Source: Bacteroidales bacterium
Lineage (GTDB): Bacteria; Bacteroidota; Bacteroidia; Bacteroidales; Tenuifilaceae
Assembly: GCA_003818205.1 (NCBI GenBank)
Contig: RPRQ01000031.1
Location: 1 to 53,119 of the forward strand
DNA: 53,119 bases
Direction of reading: 5' to 3'
Shown: piece after piece, positions 35,053 to 44,052 of the stretch
Layout of the letters: each line of letters opens with the position of its first letter
Position numbering within the stretch: position 1 is the first letter of the stretch
Notes under the pieces: generated by a model
Seen by the model: only the letters and a program-made list of their open reading frames with translations
The model's database searches: none
Told to the model about the DNA's origin: nothing
Made by a program: the position numbers and the translations under genes

Positions 35053-36705
35053 TTAATTATAATTTGTAAGATCTATAATATTTTCAGCGTGTTCAAGGGT
35101 CGATTTTCTATGGCTAATAAAGAGTGTAATTTTATTCTTTCTAAACTCTTTCAAAGATTTAAACATTTTTGCCTCTGTAAATTCATCTATTTCAGAGGTC
35201 ATCTCATCGATAAGTAATATTTTAGGATCTGCAATTATTGCCCGTGCAATCGCTATTCTCTGCTTTTCTCCGCCAGATATTTTACCCTCCAAGGATCCTA
35301 ATTCGGTATTTAATCCTTGAGGAAGACTGGCAAGTAACTTATCTAAACTTACAATCTCAATAATTTCATTTATTCTGTCAGGAGAGATATCTCGGTCCAA
35401 AATAAGATTCTTTATAAAAGTATCAGAAAAAACCGATGAACCTTGTGATACGATTATTATATCATTTTTATCTATCTTTTCAGTATTTTCTAGTATGATT
35501 TCGCCTGAATCAGGAGTTAATAATCCCGAGATTATCTTAAAAAGCGTACTTTTCCCATACCCAGATGGGGCTATAAACCCTGTAAGGGTGTTTAAATTAG
35601 CAGAGAATGATAGGTTGTTAAATATCTCCTTGCTTTCATATGAAAATTTCAGGTTATTAACTATAAGCTTATTACGCTCAGCGAATGATTTAGTTTTTAT
35701 TACAGAAAGTTGTTCGGTTTGTTTCAACGATACGATTTCTTGGAGTCTATTATTTGATACAAAAATTGATTGAAATTGTTTATTTAGATTCATAATCCCT
35801 TCTATCGGAGAAATAACATATCCAAGGAATCTATTTAATGCGATTAATTCACCCAGCGTAAGTGCACCCGTTATAACCATATAACCACCATACCAAAGAA
35901 TTGATATAGATCCCATAGAGCTGATTAGATTTGAGAATACGCCTAGAAGTAAGATAAATCTTAAATAGTTTATATCTATTTGAATTGATTTATCCCATAG
36001 CTCCTTAACCCTTTTTAAACGTAATGCCTCGATAAACAAAGTTTTAATTTCAATTATTTTGGCAATCGACTCTTCTAATAGGCCATTTAGATTAGCATGA
36101 ACCTCTTTCGATGAATTATTTTTCTCTCTTAGTATAGGATTAATCTTTTTAAGAACAAATATGTAAATCGGTATTAGGAACACTATTAGAATTCCTAACT
36201 TATAGCTAAAGTAAAAAGTAAAACACAAACCCATTACTAGTGTTAAGAACTGCGTAAGGACCGAGATCAGGGTATCAAAAGCAACGCTAATTTCCTGGGT
36301 ATCCTGAGTTACTCTTGAGAGCCAGTAACCCGTACTATTTTCTTGTATTTTCAGATAGCTAGAGTTAAGTATTCCATCTACAGCTTTTAATCCTAATTTA
36401 CAGCTAATTTTTTGAGCCAATAACGAAGAGAAGTACTCTCTAATGTAATCCATCACAAGCCCAACAATCAAAATTAGGAAAAGGATGCCCCCTAAATAGT
36501 GCAATTGGAAAATGTCTTTTTCAGGAATTACATGGTCAATAAAATACATTGTAAATAAAGGCATGGGTAATTCAAGAATAACAGTACCTATAACAGCAAA
36601 TAGGCTTATTATACTTAATTTTGGGTATGATTTGAAAACTATATTAAATAATACGCTATATTTATTCTTCGTTGATTCCTTCAATTCTTCATCGTACCTA
36701 TTCAT
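35053..36705 (-). CDS. ABC exporter (fused TM and ATPase), no peptidase domain
   Basis: A 550-residue half-transporter: type I exporter membrane domain (about 30-310, six TMs) followed by an ATPase (about 330-550). Walker A is APSGYGKST, with Ala where Gly is usual; the signature is ISGGEKQRIAIARA, Walker B ILLIDEMTSEID and the switch His FISHRKS. There is no N-terminal C39 peptidase, unlike many peptide exporters, so the leader must be removed by another enzyme. It lies between the transglutaminase-like gene (96-base gap) and the FtsX gene (2-base gap). The likely substrate is the peptide made by this locus; this is inference from position. Confidence 0.88.
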   Translation of the reverse strand: MNRYDEELKESTKNKYSVLFNIVFKSYPKLSIISLFAVIGTVILELPMPLFTMYFIDHVIPEKDIFQLHYLGGILFLILIVGLVMDYIREYFSSLLAQKISCKLGLKAVDGILNSSYLKIQENSTGYWLSRVTQDTQEISVAFDTLISVLTQFLTLVMGLCFTFYFSYKLGILIVFLIPIYIFVLKKINPILREKNNSSKEVHANLNGLLEESIAKIIEIKTLFIEALRLKRVKELWDKSIQIDINYLRFILLLGVFSNLISSMGSISILWYGGYMVITGALTLGELIALNRFLGYVISPIEGIMNLNKQFQSIFVSNNRLQEIVSLKQTEQLSVIKTKSFAERNKLIVNNLKFSYESKEIFNNLSFSANLNTLTGFIAPSGYGKSTLFKIISGLLTPDSGEIILENTEKIDKNDIIIVSQGSSVFSDTFIKNLILDRDISPDRINEIIEIVSLDKLLASLPQGLNTELGSLEGKISGGEKQRIAIARAIIADPKILLIDEMTSEIDEFTEAKMFKSLKEFRKNKITLFISHRKSTLEHAENIIDLTNYN

Positions 36706-36801
36706 TTCACACCTTCTGATTAATTAAATATATAAATATACGTAAACTTTATTAAAAAAACATCTATACCATTCATCACCTCATATTCGTTTCAATTATC
36801 C

Positions 36802-39249
36802 CTACCTCTTTTGAAGGATAATACTTTCTTGAAGTTTTTTTGAAATATCATCATGATATTTTTTAAACTCAGGGTATTTTTCAACCTTAACTTCTGATCC
36901 TTTGCGATTATATAGGATAAGAAGATTCAATTTATCATATTTCAATGAATATTTATAAGTAAAATCAACTTCATCTGATTTAACAATCATATCTTCTGGC
37001 AATCTATCAATCTTATAATCTTGAGGAATACTTATCTCAATATTATATTTTTTCTGTGCAGTAGTTTCATAATGTAAATCGTATTTCCTTTCAGTCATAT
37101 CTACTTCATCGAATGAAAAGTACACCGTTGGAATCTTAAATAACCATTTACCACCGCTAATTTTAATAACCCCATTTGGAATAAAAAATGTTTCATTAAT
37201 TATTATCGGTTTATCAATAATATTTAGATTCTGTATTTCATATTTATCTAATGTTGCGCCTGGACAGAAATAAGAGATATCGTATTGGATAACCTCTTTA
37301 ATTTCGTCTTTACTCTTGTCAATAAAATAGTTTTTATTTGCAGTATTATTCTCCCCAAAGCTATAATTATTTTTCTCAACTCTCAGATCACCATTTTTCA
37401 ACATTTGAATCTTCATTTCTTTTAACTCTAAATTCTCAACAGGCTCAGAAATAGGTGTTCTCATTATCTTATAGTTTTCATCCTTAATTACATAGCAATA
37501 TCTATTCTGATCAACCGGATGTAGGTAATTAAACGGAGTTTGTTTGGCAATAACATCACAAAAGAAATTTTTATTCTTCAACTCAACATATGTAATACAA
37601 TGCGTGAACTCAAGGTTATGCAGAGTTGTATCCATATCAACCCTAGGGCTAGTATTTATTAATACGGGATAGGCTTTTATTCCTAATTCACGAAGAAAAG
37701 AAACTAATAATATGGACTGATCCTTACAATCTCCAAATCTATTGTTATATATTTCGTTTGCATTACGTGGATAAACGCCTCCCTGACCAATCTCAATAGC
37801 AATATATCTTATATTCTCATTTATCCAGTTATAAGCTAATCTCACTTTTTCTGACTCATCGCTAACATCCCTGGTAAGTGTTTTTAGAAAATTCTTCAGG
37901 TCATCAGATAGCTCTAAATTACTACCTAGATAATATGGTTTAAGCCAATCATATACTTCTCTCCATGATTTGAAAAACGATCCTTTAATGAATGGAAGAT
38001 AATCAAATATCTTTGAATTTTTCTCAATCTTCAGCGGTTTTGTATTCTTAACATGCCAAGAGTAATAGCTATTATCGATATCTTCAGAATAAATAGGCCT
38101 ATAGGATTCAGAATATTTTAAGTTTAATTTTTTGTCCTTTGAGTGGGTTATTTCATGTTTCTGATTTATAATTGGTATATCGTCCTGAATATTAACTTCA
38201 AACTGAAAATCATTTGGGTGTAAACAATGATGATTTGTTAATTTGTATTTATACTCAATCACACTATTAAGAACAATATTTGGCAGATTAATAGTTGCAA
38301 TTTTATAATTGCTATAAGAGCCTGTCCAGGGTGTTATTGTTCTAATAAAATAGCTAGGTATCTCAAAAACATTACCATCATTATAATACACTCTTACCTT
38401 TTCAATATCTAAGCTTTGAAAAGAAGCATCATAACCTATTTGAATATCTGAATACGTATCTTTACCACTTTCATTATTTATTTTTAGGATTTTATGTTCG
38501 CTAAAAATACTTCTATTGTCTTTTGTTACAGTATAATTTGTTTTTAAATCAATAACTCCTGCCGGTTCATCATCAAAAAGTTGAATTGAATCAGCCATAA
38601 TTAATTCTTTAATTTCACTATTTAAGTCCTTAATCTCTCCTATTTTAAATTTTTTTATTGTCTTATTATCTTTAGCCGATGAATACACATACCGCTCAAT
38701 ATCCTTTTTCTTATTATTCAAAACACTATTCGCCAAAATCATTGTTTGATTTTCCTTTGAATTATCGTTAAAATTAGAAATAGATTTATTGATATTCTCA
38801 AAAATCGCACTACTATCCTCATTAAAAAGACTCAAATCGTTTGCTATTTTTATAATATAATGCTTTGCTTGAAAGTCGGAGTTATTTATTAAAAATACTT
38901 TTTTATAAAGATTTAAACTCTCGCTTATGTTCCCCTTTTGGTAATATAATTGCGCAAGCATTTTTATTTCATCGTAAGACAGTGAGTCTTTACTAAAAAT
39001 TTCTTCTAGGACATCTAGCGCTTTATCATAATAATTAAAATAAAAATAAATCCCAGCGAGAACATGTTGTTCGTTTAGATTCTTACTGTCTCTAATGTTT
39101 TCTTCAACATTAATAAGCTGTTGCTCCCAATCTTGAATAGATTTGTTATACAGCCCATTCTGATTAGCCTCTTGATGTTGAGCGTTCAAAACGTTACAAA
39201 AAATTAAACTTAAAGAGAATGATAATAAAATGCTTAGATATCTATTCAT
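36802..39249 (-). CDS. secreted DUF3857/transglutaminase-like protein
   Basis: An ~815-residue protein with a signal peptide (hydrophobic stretch ending ...NVLNAQ). Order: TPR-like helices (about 25-150), DUF3857 beta-sandwich (about 210-400), transglutaminase-like fold (about 430-590) and a C-terminal beta domain. The papain-like triad is complete: C508 in FGDCKDQ, H550 in FTHCITYV and D565 in FFCDVIA. I chose the ATG at 39249; an in-frame start at 39273 overlaps the radical SAM stop by 7 bases and puts eight charged residues before the signal peptide. Such proteins are common, poorly characterised periplasmic proteins in Bacteroidota; the position directly after a radical SAM maturase suggests peptide processing. 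Protease or cross-linking activity are both possible. Confidence 0.82.
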   Translation of the reverse strand: MNRYLSILLSFSLSLIFCNVLNAQHQEANQNGLYNKSIQDWEQQLINVEENIRDSKNLNEQHVLAGIYFYFNYYDKALDVLEEIFSKDSLSYDEIKMLAQLYYQKGNISESLNLYKKVFLINNSDFQAKHYIIKIANDLSLFNEDSSAIFENINKSISNFNDNSKENQTMILANSVLNNKKKDIERYVYSSAKDNKTIKKFKIGEIKDLNSEIKELIMADSIQLFDDEPAGVIDLKTNYTVTKDNRSIFSEHKILKINNESGKDTYSDIQIGYDASFQSLDIEKVRVYYNDGNVFEIPSYFIRTITPWTGSYSNYKIATINLPNIVLNSVIEYKYKLTNHHCLHPNDFQFEVNIQDDIPIINQKHEITHSKDKKLNLKYSESYRPIYSEDIDNSYYSWHVKNTKPLKIEKNSKIFDYLPFIKGSFFKSWREVYDWLKPYYLGSNLELSDDLKNFLKTLTRDVSDESEKVRLAYNWINENIRYIAIEIGQGGVYPRNANEIYNNRFGDCKDQSILLVSFLRELGIKAYPVLINTSPRVDMDTTLHNLEFTHCITYVELKNKNFFCDVIAKQTPFNYLHPVDQNRYCYVIKDENYKIMRTPISEPVENLELKEMKIQMLKNGDLRVEKNNYSFGENNTANKNYFIDKSKDEIKEVIQYDISYFCPGATLDKYEIQNLNIIDKPIIINETFFIPNGVIKISGGKWLFKIPTVYFSFDEVDMTERKYDLHYETTAQKKYNIEISIPQDYKIDRLPEDMIVKSDEVDFTYKYSLKYDKLNLLILYNRKGSEVKVEKYPEFKKYHDDISKKLQESIILQKR

Positions 39250-39266
39250 GGTAAAAACCTCCGACT

Positions 39267-40700
39267 TTAACATGCCCTTGCTTCTTTATAGTATGATATA
39301 TCAACAGATTGCAATAAATTTTTCCACTTCGTTTCATCTATTCTGATTGCTGCCATATTAACCAGAAAATTCTCAACCTGACTTTTGACAATTTCGCAAG
39401 TATCCTGGTATTGCTCTGTAATCTTAAAATTATTTTCGAGAATATGAACTGCAGGGCAAAAGCCACAAAATCCTACTGCAAAGCAATTATTACAATTCTC
39501 ATTCTTCGCTTTATCGTATATCTTTAACTTATCGCTCATTACGCTTATTTCTCGGCTTAATATCTCTTTATCGTCATTTACATTTCCAATTAAAAAGTCT
39601 GTCTTTTTACCACTAGTAATTAAATGACAAGGGAAAATATCTCCATTTGGAGCTATTGAGAAGGCAAAGAAACCCATTGCGCACATATATCTAGAAAATG
39701 ATTTATCCATAAAATGGATAATAGTTCCTAAAAAATCAATGTCATTGATTCTTTTTCCTTCATAAATATTTTGCCAATCGTCGTGAAGCATTTTCTTAAA
39801 ATCCTTTTCAACCTTCTTTAGGTTTGGTGCAAATATTAGGTTATTTGAATTTATTGCAGGAATTATCTGACCATCCTCAATACCTGTAATCTCCTTTAAG
39901 TTATCCCTAACATCTTCAATTGATATACCCATTTTTTCATGAAGATTGGTATAAGTACACTCCCATCCAATATTAACTTTGGGATACTGATCCTTTATTG
40001 TCTTTATATTCTTAATAATAACATCAAATGATCCTTTCCCATTTGGGAAAACTCTTAATTCGTCATTTATTACTTTACTCCCATCGATACTTACAGTCAC
40101 ATTAAATTCATGTGCTGAAAGGAATTTCATTATTTCATCATTTAACAAAGTTCCATTCGTAATAAGCGAATATTTAGGCAAGTAGGATATTTTTCCAAGT
40201 TTTTGAAAGTTCTCAAGCCTCTCAACAACAGACTTTATTAGCTTGAAATTCAGTAAAGCTTCTCCTCCGAAAAAAAGAATTGAACCAATATTCGAATATT
40301 TTTCAACAAAAAAATCAATCGTTTTATTCGCCGTATCGACACTCATATTCTCTGCCGGGTAGTCATAACTACCCTCCTGTGCATAACAATACTTACATCT
40401 TAAATTACAAGATGTAGAGCATAAAAACGTCAGCTGTGATATTTCAGTCTGATTCTTATCCTCAAACAGCTCATCCGAAAAGAAGTCCAGAGGAATTTGA
40501 TTCTGTAATCCCTTAACGTAGCTAATATCAACGCTGCAAATACTTGCTATTTCCTCAACCGAATTTTGTTTACCAATCAACATTTTAAAAACATTTATAT
40601 TTTCATCCTCAACCCGAAGCATTGAAAACGTTGGGAAATGAAAAGCTAAATGATTCTTTTCATCAATCCTGAAAATTGCTACTTTTCTAATTGTTTCCAT
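39267..40700 (-). CDS. radical SAM/SPASM peptide maturase
   Basis: A 477-residue enzyme. Residues 1-90 look like a small leader-binding domain, though a PqqD-like RRE is not certain. The radical SAM core begins with C98-x3-C102-x2-C105 (SCNLRCKYCYAQ) and FFGGEALLNF follows as the SAM-binding GGE motif. The C-terminal SPASM region has seven cysteines in the order C-x12-G-x4-C, CNNC-x5-C-x2-C and a final Cys (DTC). Such enzymes install thioether, C-C or similar cross-links in peptide substrates. The two precursor genes lie upstream on the same strand, and the gene overlaps or nearly touches the transglutaminase-like gene. Reaction type is not readable; a Cys-based thioether is suggested by the precursor cores. 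Confidence 0.9.
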   Translation of the reverse strand: METIRKVAIFRIDEKNHLAFHFPTFSMLRVEDENINVFKMLIGKQNSVEEIASICSVDISYVKGLQNQIPLDFFSDELFEDKNQTEISQLTFLCSTSCNLRCKYCYAQEGSYDYPAENMSVDTANKTIDFFVEKYSNIGSILFFGGEALLNFKLIKSVVERLENFQKLGKISYLPKYSLITNGTLLNDEIMKFLSAHEFNVTVSIDGSKVINDELRVFPNGKGSFDVIIKNIKTIKDQYPKVNIGWECTYTNLHEKMGISIEDVRDNLKEITGIEDGQIIPAINSNNLIFAPNLKKVEKDFKKMLHDDWQNIYEGKRINDIDFLGTIIHFMDKSFSRYMCAMGFFAFSIAPNGDIFPCHLITSGKKTDFLIGNVNDDKEILSREISVMSDKLKIYDKAKNENCNNCFAVGFCGFCPAVHILENNFKITEQYQDTCEIVKSQVENFLVNMAAIRIDETKWKNLLQSVDISYYKEARAC

Positions 40701-41021
40701 TATTACTAAAATTATGTATTAATAAAGAAGATATACAAAGCCTAAAACTTCATAATATCGAATTGACTAGAAGACTAATCATTCAAAAACGTCACTATTT
40801 TAGGTGCTAAATATCAAATGTTTGCAAAAACATATGTTAAAATTTAAAATCATCACCTGATTAATATACAGAATAATGATATTTTTCTTAAATTTTTTAT
40901 GCTCTTGTAAATCATTGGATACTAAACCGTAAGATTACCTAAATAGGTACTCAAAAATATATTATTGTAAATACTACTTTTCAAAAATAGCAAGTACACA
41001 GAATAAGGTTCAATTCAAATG
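40701..41021. other. upstream region of the radical SAM gene
   Basis: AT-rich non-coding DNA between the radical SAM start and the decayed precursor. It should carry the maturation-operon promoter, because the precursor genes end in their own terminators. I found no convincing -33/-7 pair. Confidence 0.4.
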
Positions 41022-41197
41022 CTAATGCAAGCGGTTACAACATCCAGAATCAGTACATTTTATTGAATTACACTATACAACAACTATCAATCCTCATGTT
41101 CACTTCTGATTTGTTTTAACATTACCCGGAACTGCAGAAGAAGGCATTACACCTTTACTATTAATTATATAACCTCATTAAATTTAACAATTTCAAC
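41022..41197 (-). pseudogene. decayed third precursor peptide gene
   Basis: Read on the minus strand from 41197, the start is VEIVKFNEV (compare MEILKFDEL in the intact genes; the ATG is now GTT), followed by stops. Further on PGNVKTNQK matches the leader segment SNVKTNQN, and after a frame change the core reads CNSIKCTDSGCC against CSSIKGTDTGCC in the intact copies. Stop codons and a frameshift show that the gene is dead, yet the core cysteines are still readable. Confidence 0.7.
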
Positions 41198-41437
41198 CTT
41201 ACAGATTTTATGGATTAATAATGACACTACCTATTTTCAGCTTACCAAGCGATGATAAAATGAAACATCCATGTAATGGTCATTACACAAACACCAATGA
41301 ACAAAACCATCGGTGTTCCCTGTCTGCCCTGCCTACCAGCAGGTATGCATACGATGGTGAATAATTGTAAAAATCAAGATTGTAACTTATTTATTATTAA
41401 TAGACTAAGAATTTTGTCCGTATGAAATTATAAAATG

Positions 41438-41465
41438 ACTTGTACTATTCTACAATAGCACAAGT
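41438..41465 (-). terminator. hairpin terminator after precursor gene 1
   Basis: On the minus strand an ACTTGTGCTATT arm and an AATAGTACAAGT arm form a ~12-bp stem with one mismatch and a short loop, followed by CATTTTAT. It lies 31 bases after the stop of the precursor at 41496. Confidence 0.7.
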
Positions 41466-41495
41466 CATTACAATAAACCTTATTTGAAAATTAAA

Positions 41496-41684
41496 TTATT
41501 TGGCAGTAGGTTTACTTTTTTTGCAGCAACCTGTATCTGTTCCCTTTATTGAACTACAGAGAACATCAGCGATTAGTTTTCTTTTCAACTTCTGACTTGT
41601 AGTAACATTTGAAACAACACCAGCTTGTGCAACTAATGCACTTGATTGAACTTTATTAAGTTCATCGAATTTTAAAATTTCCAT
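41496..41684 (-). CDS. RiPP-like precursor peptide 1
   Basis: A 62-residue peptide with leader MEILKFDELNKVQSSALVAQ and AGVVSN, then KLKRKLIADV and the core VLCSSIKGTDTGCC followed by KKSKPTAK. It differs from precursor 2 at about a dozen positions, while C43, C53 and C54 are conserved. Three Cys in 12 residues with Ser/Thr/Gly between them suit cross-linking by the radical SAM enzyme. The leader lacks the GG cut site of double-glycine leaders, in agreement with the peptidase-less exporter. An own terminator follows. Confidence 0.8.
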   Translation of the reverse strand: MEILKFDELNKVQSSALVAQAGVVSNVTTSQKLKRKLIADVLCSSIKGTDTGCCKKSKPTAK

Positions 41685-41782
41685 TTTGTTTTGATTTTAG
41701 GTTTGTTATAACGCTGTAATCTGAAAATTCATAAAACAAAAACATATAATCAAACTTTCAATATTATATGCTCTCAAAAAGA

Positions 41783-41810
41783 ACTTGTGCTATTTTGTAA
41801 TAGCACAAGT
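41783..41810 (-). terminator. hairpin terminator after precursor gene 2
   Basis: On the minus strand ACTTGTGCTATT and AATAGCACAAGT form a perfect 12-bp stem with a four-base loop, followed by TCTTTTTGA. It lies 29 bases after the stop of the precursor at 41840 and has nearly the same stem as the terminator at 41438. Confidence 0.78.
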
Positions 41811-41839
41811 CTTGACAATGAATTCAAGCTAATCTTCAA

Positions 41840-42025
41840 TTATTTGGTAGTAGGTTTACCTTTGCAGCAACCTGTATCGTTACCTTTAATTGAACTACAT
41901 GATACGTAAGCAATCAGTTTTCTTTTCAAATTCTGATTTGTTTTAACATTAGATGTTACACCAGCTTGTGCAACTAATGAGCTTGATTGAACTTTATTCA
42001 GTTCATCGAATTTTAAAATTTCCAT
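41840..42025 (-). CDS. RiPP-like precursor peptide 2
   Basis: A 61-residue paralogue of precursor 1: the leader MEILKFDELNKVQSSSLVAQ is identical but for one residue, and the core is VSCSSIKGNDTGCC followed by KGKPTTK. Cys at 43, 53 and 54 are conserved. The two genes are tandem copies about 344 bases apart, each followed by the same type of terminator. The differences are concentrated in the middle and tail of the peptide. It is the first precursor after the HTH gene. Confidence 0.8.
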   Translation of the reverse strand: MEILKFDELNKVQSSSLVAQAGVTSNVKTNQNLKRKLIAYVSCSSIKGNDTGCCKGKPTTK

Positions 42026-42282
42026 TTTGTTTTAATTTATGGGTTAATAAAAATTAAATTTCTCGCCTGCAAAATGGTTGATCGTGCCATTGAACAGGTT
42101 TGCTTAGCATTCGGTTTTGCAAAACACCATCAAAGTTAACTCCGCTCACTATCAGAATTTGACAGTACGCTGTAATGCAACAAAATACATGCTGCATAAC
42201 ATACGGGCTAACTCGGCTAAGATATTTTTAGGCATTGCTTATACCTTTATATCATTTAGGTTAACTTAATCTGGTGTAAATT

Positions 42283-42522
42283 TCAATGATCGCTCTCCTC
42301 AAAACCGAGTAAAAGGTTACCTGCTTTTTTATAGCGATAACTTTCAACTTTACTACAATACTCTAGTTTTCCACCCATACTTTCAATAATATCTTTTATA
42401 CGGAAAACCGTACTCTCACTTGTTCCAAGTTTTTTTGCCAAATTTGAAGGACTTCCTGTACTCTTATTCCTTACATAGTAATCGAATTTTTTAATAAGCT
42501 CGATTTTGTCTTTAAATTCCAT
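42283..42522 (-). CDS. small HTH regulator of the RiPP locus
   Basis: A ~79-residue protein with a helix-turn-helix (SPSNLAKKLGTSESTVFRIK) followed by a short wing-like segment (GGKLEYCSKVESYRYKKAG). The ATG at 42522 (MEFKDKIEL) is preferred; an upstream in-frame ATG at 42546 adds eight mostly hydrophobic residues. It is the first gene on the minus strand of the locus, 257 bases before precursor 2. It probably controls precursor transcription; the family is not further identified. Confidence 0.75.
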   Translation of the reverse strand: MEFKDKIELIKKFDYYVRNKSTGSPSNLAKKLGTSESTVFRIKDIIESMGGKLEYCSKVESYRYKKAGNLLLGFEESDH

Positions 42523-42546
42523 ACTAATTAACCTTAAAAAATACAT

Positions 42547-43006
42547 CCAAATATAATGTAATTATATGACAATTTATAGCACATATATTATTTTAATGTG
42601 TGTCTAAATATAATTGCATCCATTTATCATTGATATAAACTATTTTTTTATATTTTTTGTTTATTTATGCATTTTTTATAGACTCCATCTATTATTTTAT
42701 CACTATTCAATCCACCTTTAATTTATGGGCATCTCAAAAAATTCAATTTTACTCCTCAATAAACTACCTCGCAGCAGAGCTGTCGAGGTATTCTGAAAAC
42801 ATTTTCTTATCGCAACAAAGATGCGGGGAATTAGCTCTAAGGGATTAAAAATGGGCTTTTAGAAGGGGGCTTAAGGTAAAGAATATCTAATGAAGTATAT
42901 AATCAATTGCTAAATGTAGAAGAGGCTTTCATTACGCTAAAATAAGCACAAATATGTCGGATGAGGCATCAATAACACAGAGTAAAACTAACATATATTA
43001 ATAGGT
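42547..43006. other. 460-base non-coding spacer
   Basis: Very AT-rich upstream region of the RiPP locus. A short inverted repeat ACCTCG...CGAGGT (42766-42789) resembles ends of Bacteroidota repetitive elements. A 63-codon plus-strand frame here has no supporting feature. Confidence 0.45.
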
Positions 43007-43981
43007 TTACTCCGTATCAATCACCGTAGTGGCAGGGCTGGTTACCGAATGAAAATCGGCGCCAACAATAACGTTGATGCTTTGGGGGACAACGGTAAAA
43101 ATGAAAGGCGACACACCCAACGATTCGCCATCAACCTCTAGCCCTATGGGGGTTTCGGACGAAATGGCAACCATCTTTCCAGTATGCCCCGATATTTTCG
43201 GGTGCGAAAGGATGGTACCGTTATATAGCCTATAGATATTCCTTATCACCTCGAACCGTCGGATTTGGCGAATAACAGTAACATCAAGCAACCCATCATC
43301 GGATACTGCGTTGGGCAGTTGCATCATCCCACCACCATTAAAGCAGCCAATACCAACGGTTAGGCTAAATATTTTCCCTTCTAGCCTTTCGCCATCAATG
43401 GCGATATTGATAAACGATGGTTTATAGCCAAACAAAGCCCTTACTAGGCTTCCCATATACAAAACCTTCCCGCTATGACCATGCTCTTTCAACCGATTGG
43501 TCCGACGGGCAACCTCGGCATCAAACCCCACCCCAGCCGCATTGGCAAAAAAGCGTGATTGTTTGACCTTCGATTCCTCATACTCTACCTTTCCCACATC
43601 CTGAAGAAATATTTTCTCATCTTTAATCGCCGTAATCTTCCCTTCATAGGTTGAATGCATCTTGTACATCCGTGACCAATCGTTACCCGTACCCACGGCA
43701 ATTACTCCGATAGTAATTTCGGTGGTTGGACATTTCTTTTGGATAAAAACTCCGTTAACCATCTCGTTCAACGTACCGTCGCCGCCCACGGCAACAAGCT
43801 TTTTATACCCCTGATTGATTGCATTCACGGTTAGCTCAACGGAATGATATTTATGGGTGGTAAAAGCAAAGTCAAAATCAATACCCTTAGCTTTTAATAA
43901 AGATTCGATCAAAGGCCAGTCGGTTCTCCCCTTTCCGCTACCAGCCAGTGGGTTAATAATTACATACCACCTATCAGCCAT
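43007..43981 (-). CDS. diacylglycerol/lipid kinase (YegS/BmrU family)
   Basis: A 324-residue soluble kinase of the DAGK catalytic family, which phosphorylates lipid or sphingoid substrates. The N-terminus is INPLAGSGKG and the ATP-binding motif is VAVGGDGTLNEMVNG; GTGNDWSRM follows as a conserved loop, and SDDGLLDVTVI and LEVDGE lie in the C-terminal beta domain. I chose ATG 43981 (MADRWYVIINP), which gives the family N-terminus. An in-frame start at 44017 would add 12 residues. It is single on the minus strand, between the RiPP locus and parA. Confidence 0.88.
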   Translation of the reverse strand: MADRWYVIINPLAGSGKGRTDWPLIESLLKAKGIDFDFAFTTHKYHSVELTVNAINQGYKKLVAVGGDGTLNEMVNGVFIQKKCPTTEITIGVIAVGTGNDWSRMYKMHSTYEGKITAIKDEKIFLQDVGKVEYEESKVKQSRFFANAAGVGFDAEVARRTNRLKEHGHSGKVLYMGSLVRALFGYKPSFINIAIDGERLEGKIFSLTVGIGCFNGGGMMQLPNAVSDDGLLDVTVIRQIRRFEVIRNIYRLYNGTILSHPKISGHTGKMVAISSETPIGLEVDGESLGVSPFIFTVVPQSINVIVGADFHSVTSPATTVIDTE

Positions 43982-44052
43982 TGTGTACACTCCAGTTAGT
44001 GAAGCGTAAATATACAACTTTCAGACAATAGCCATCGGAGGATAAATAATTC

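Noticed and set aside
42657-42848. 63-codon plus-strand reading frame upstream of the RiPP locus
   Set aside because: It is AT-rich, crosses a short inverted repeat, has no domain or promoter support, and looks like a chance frame.
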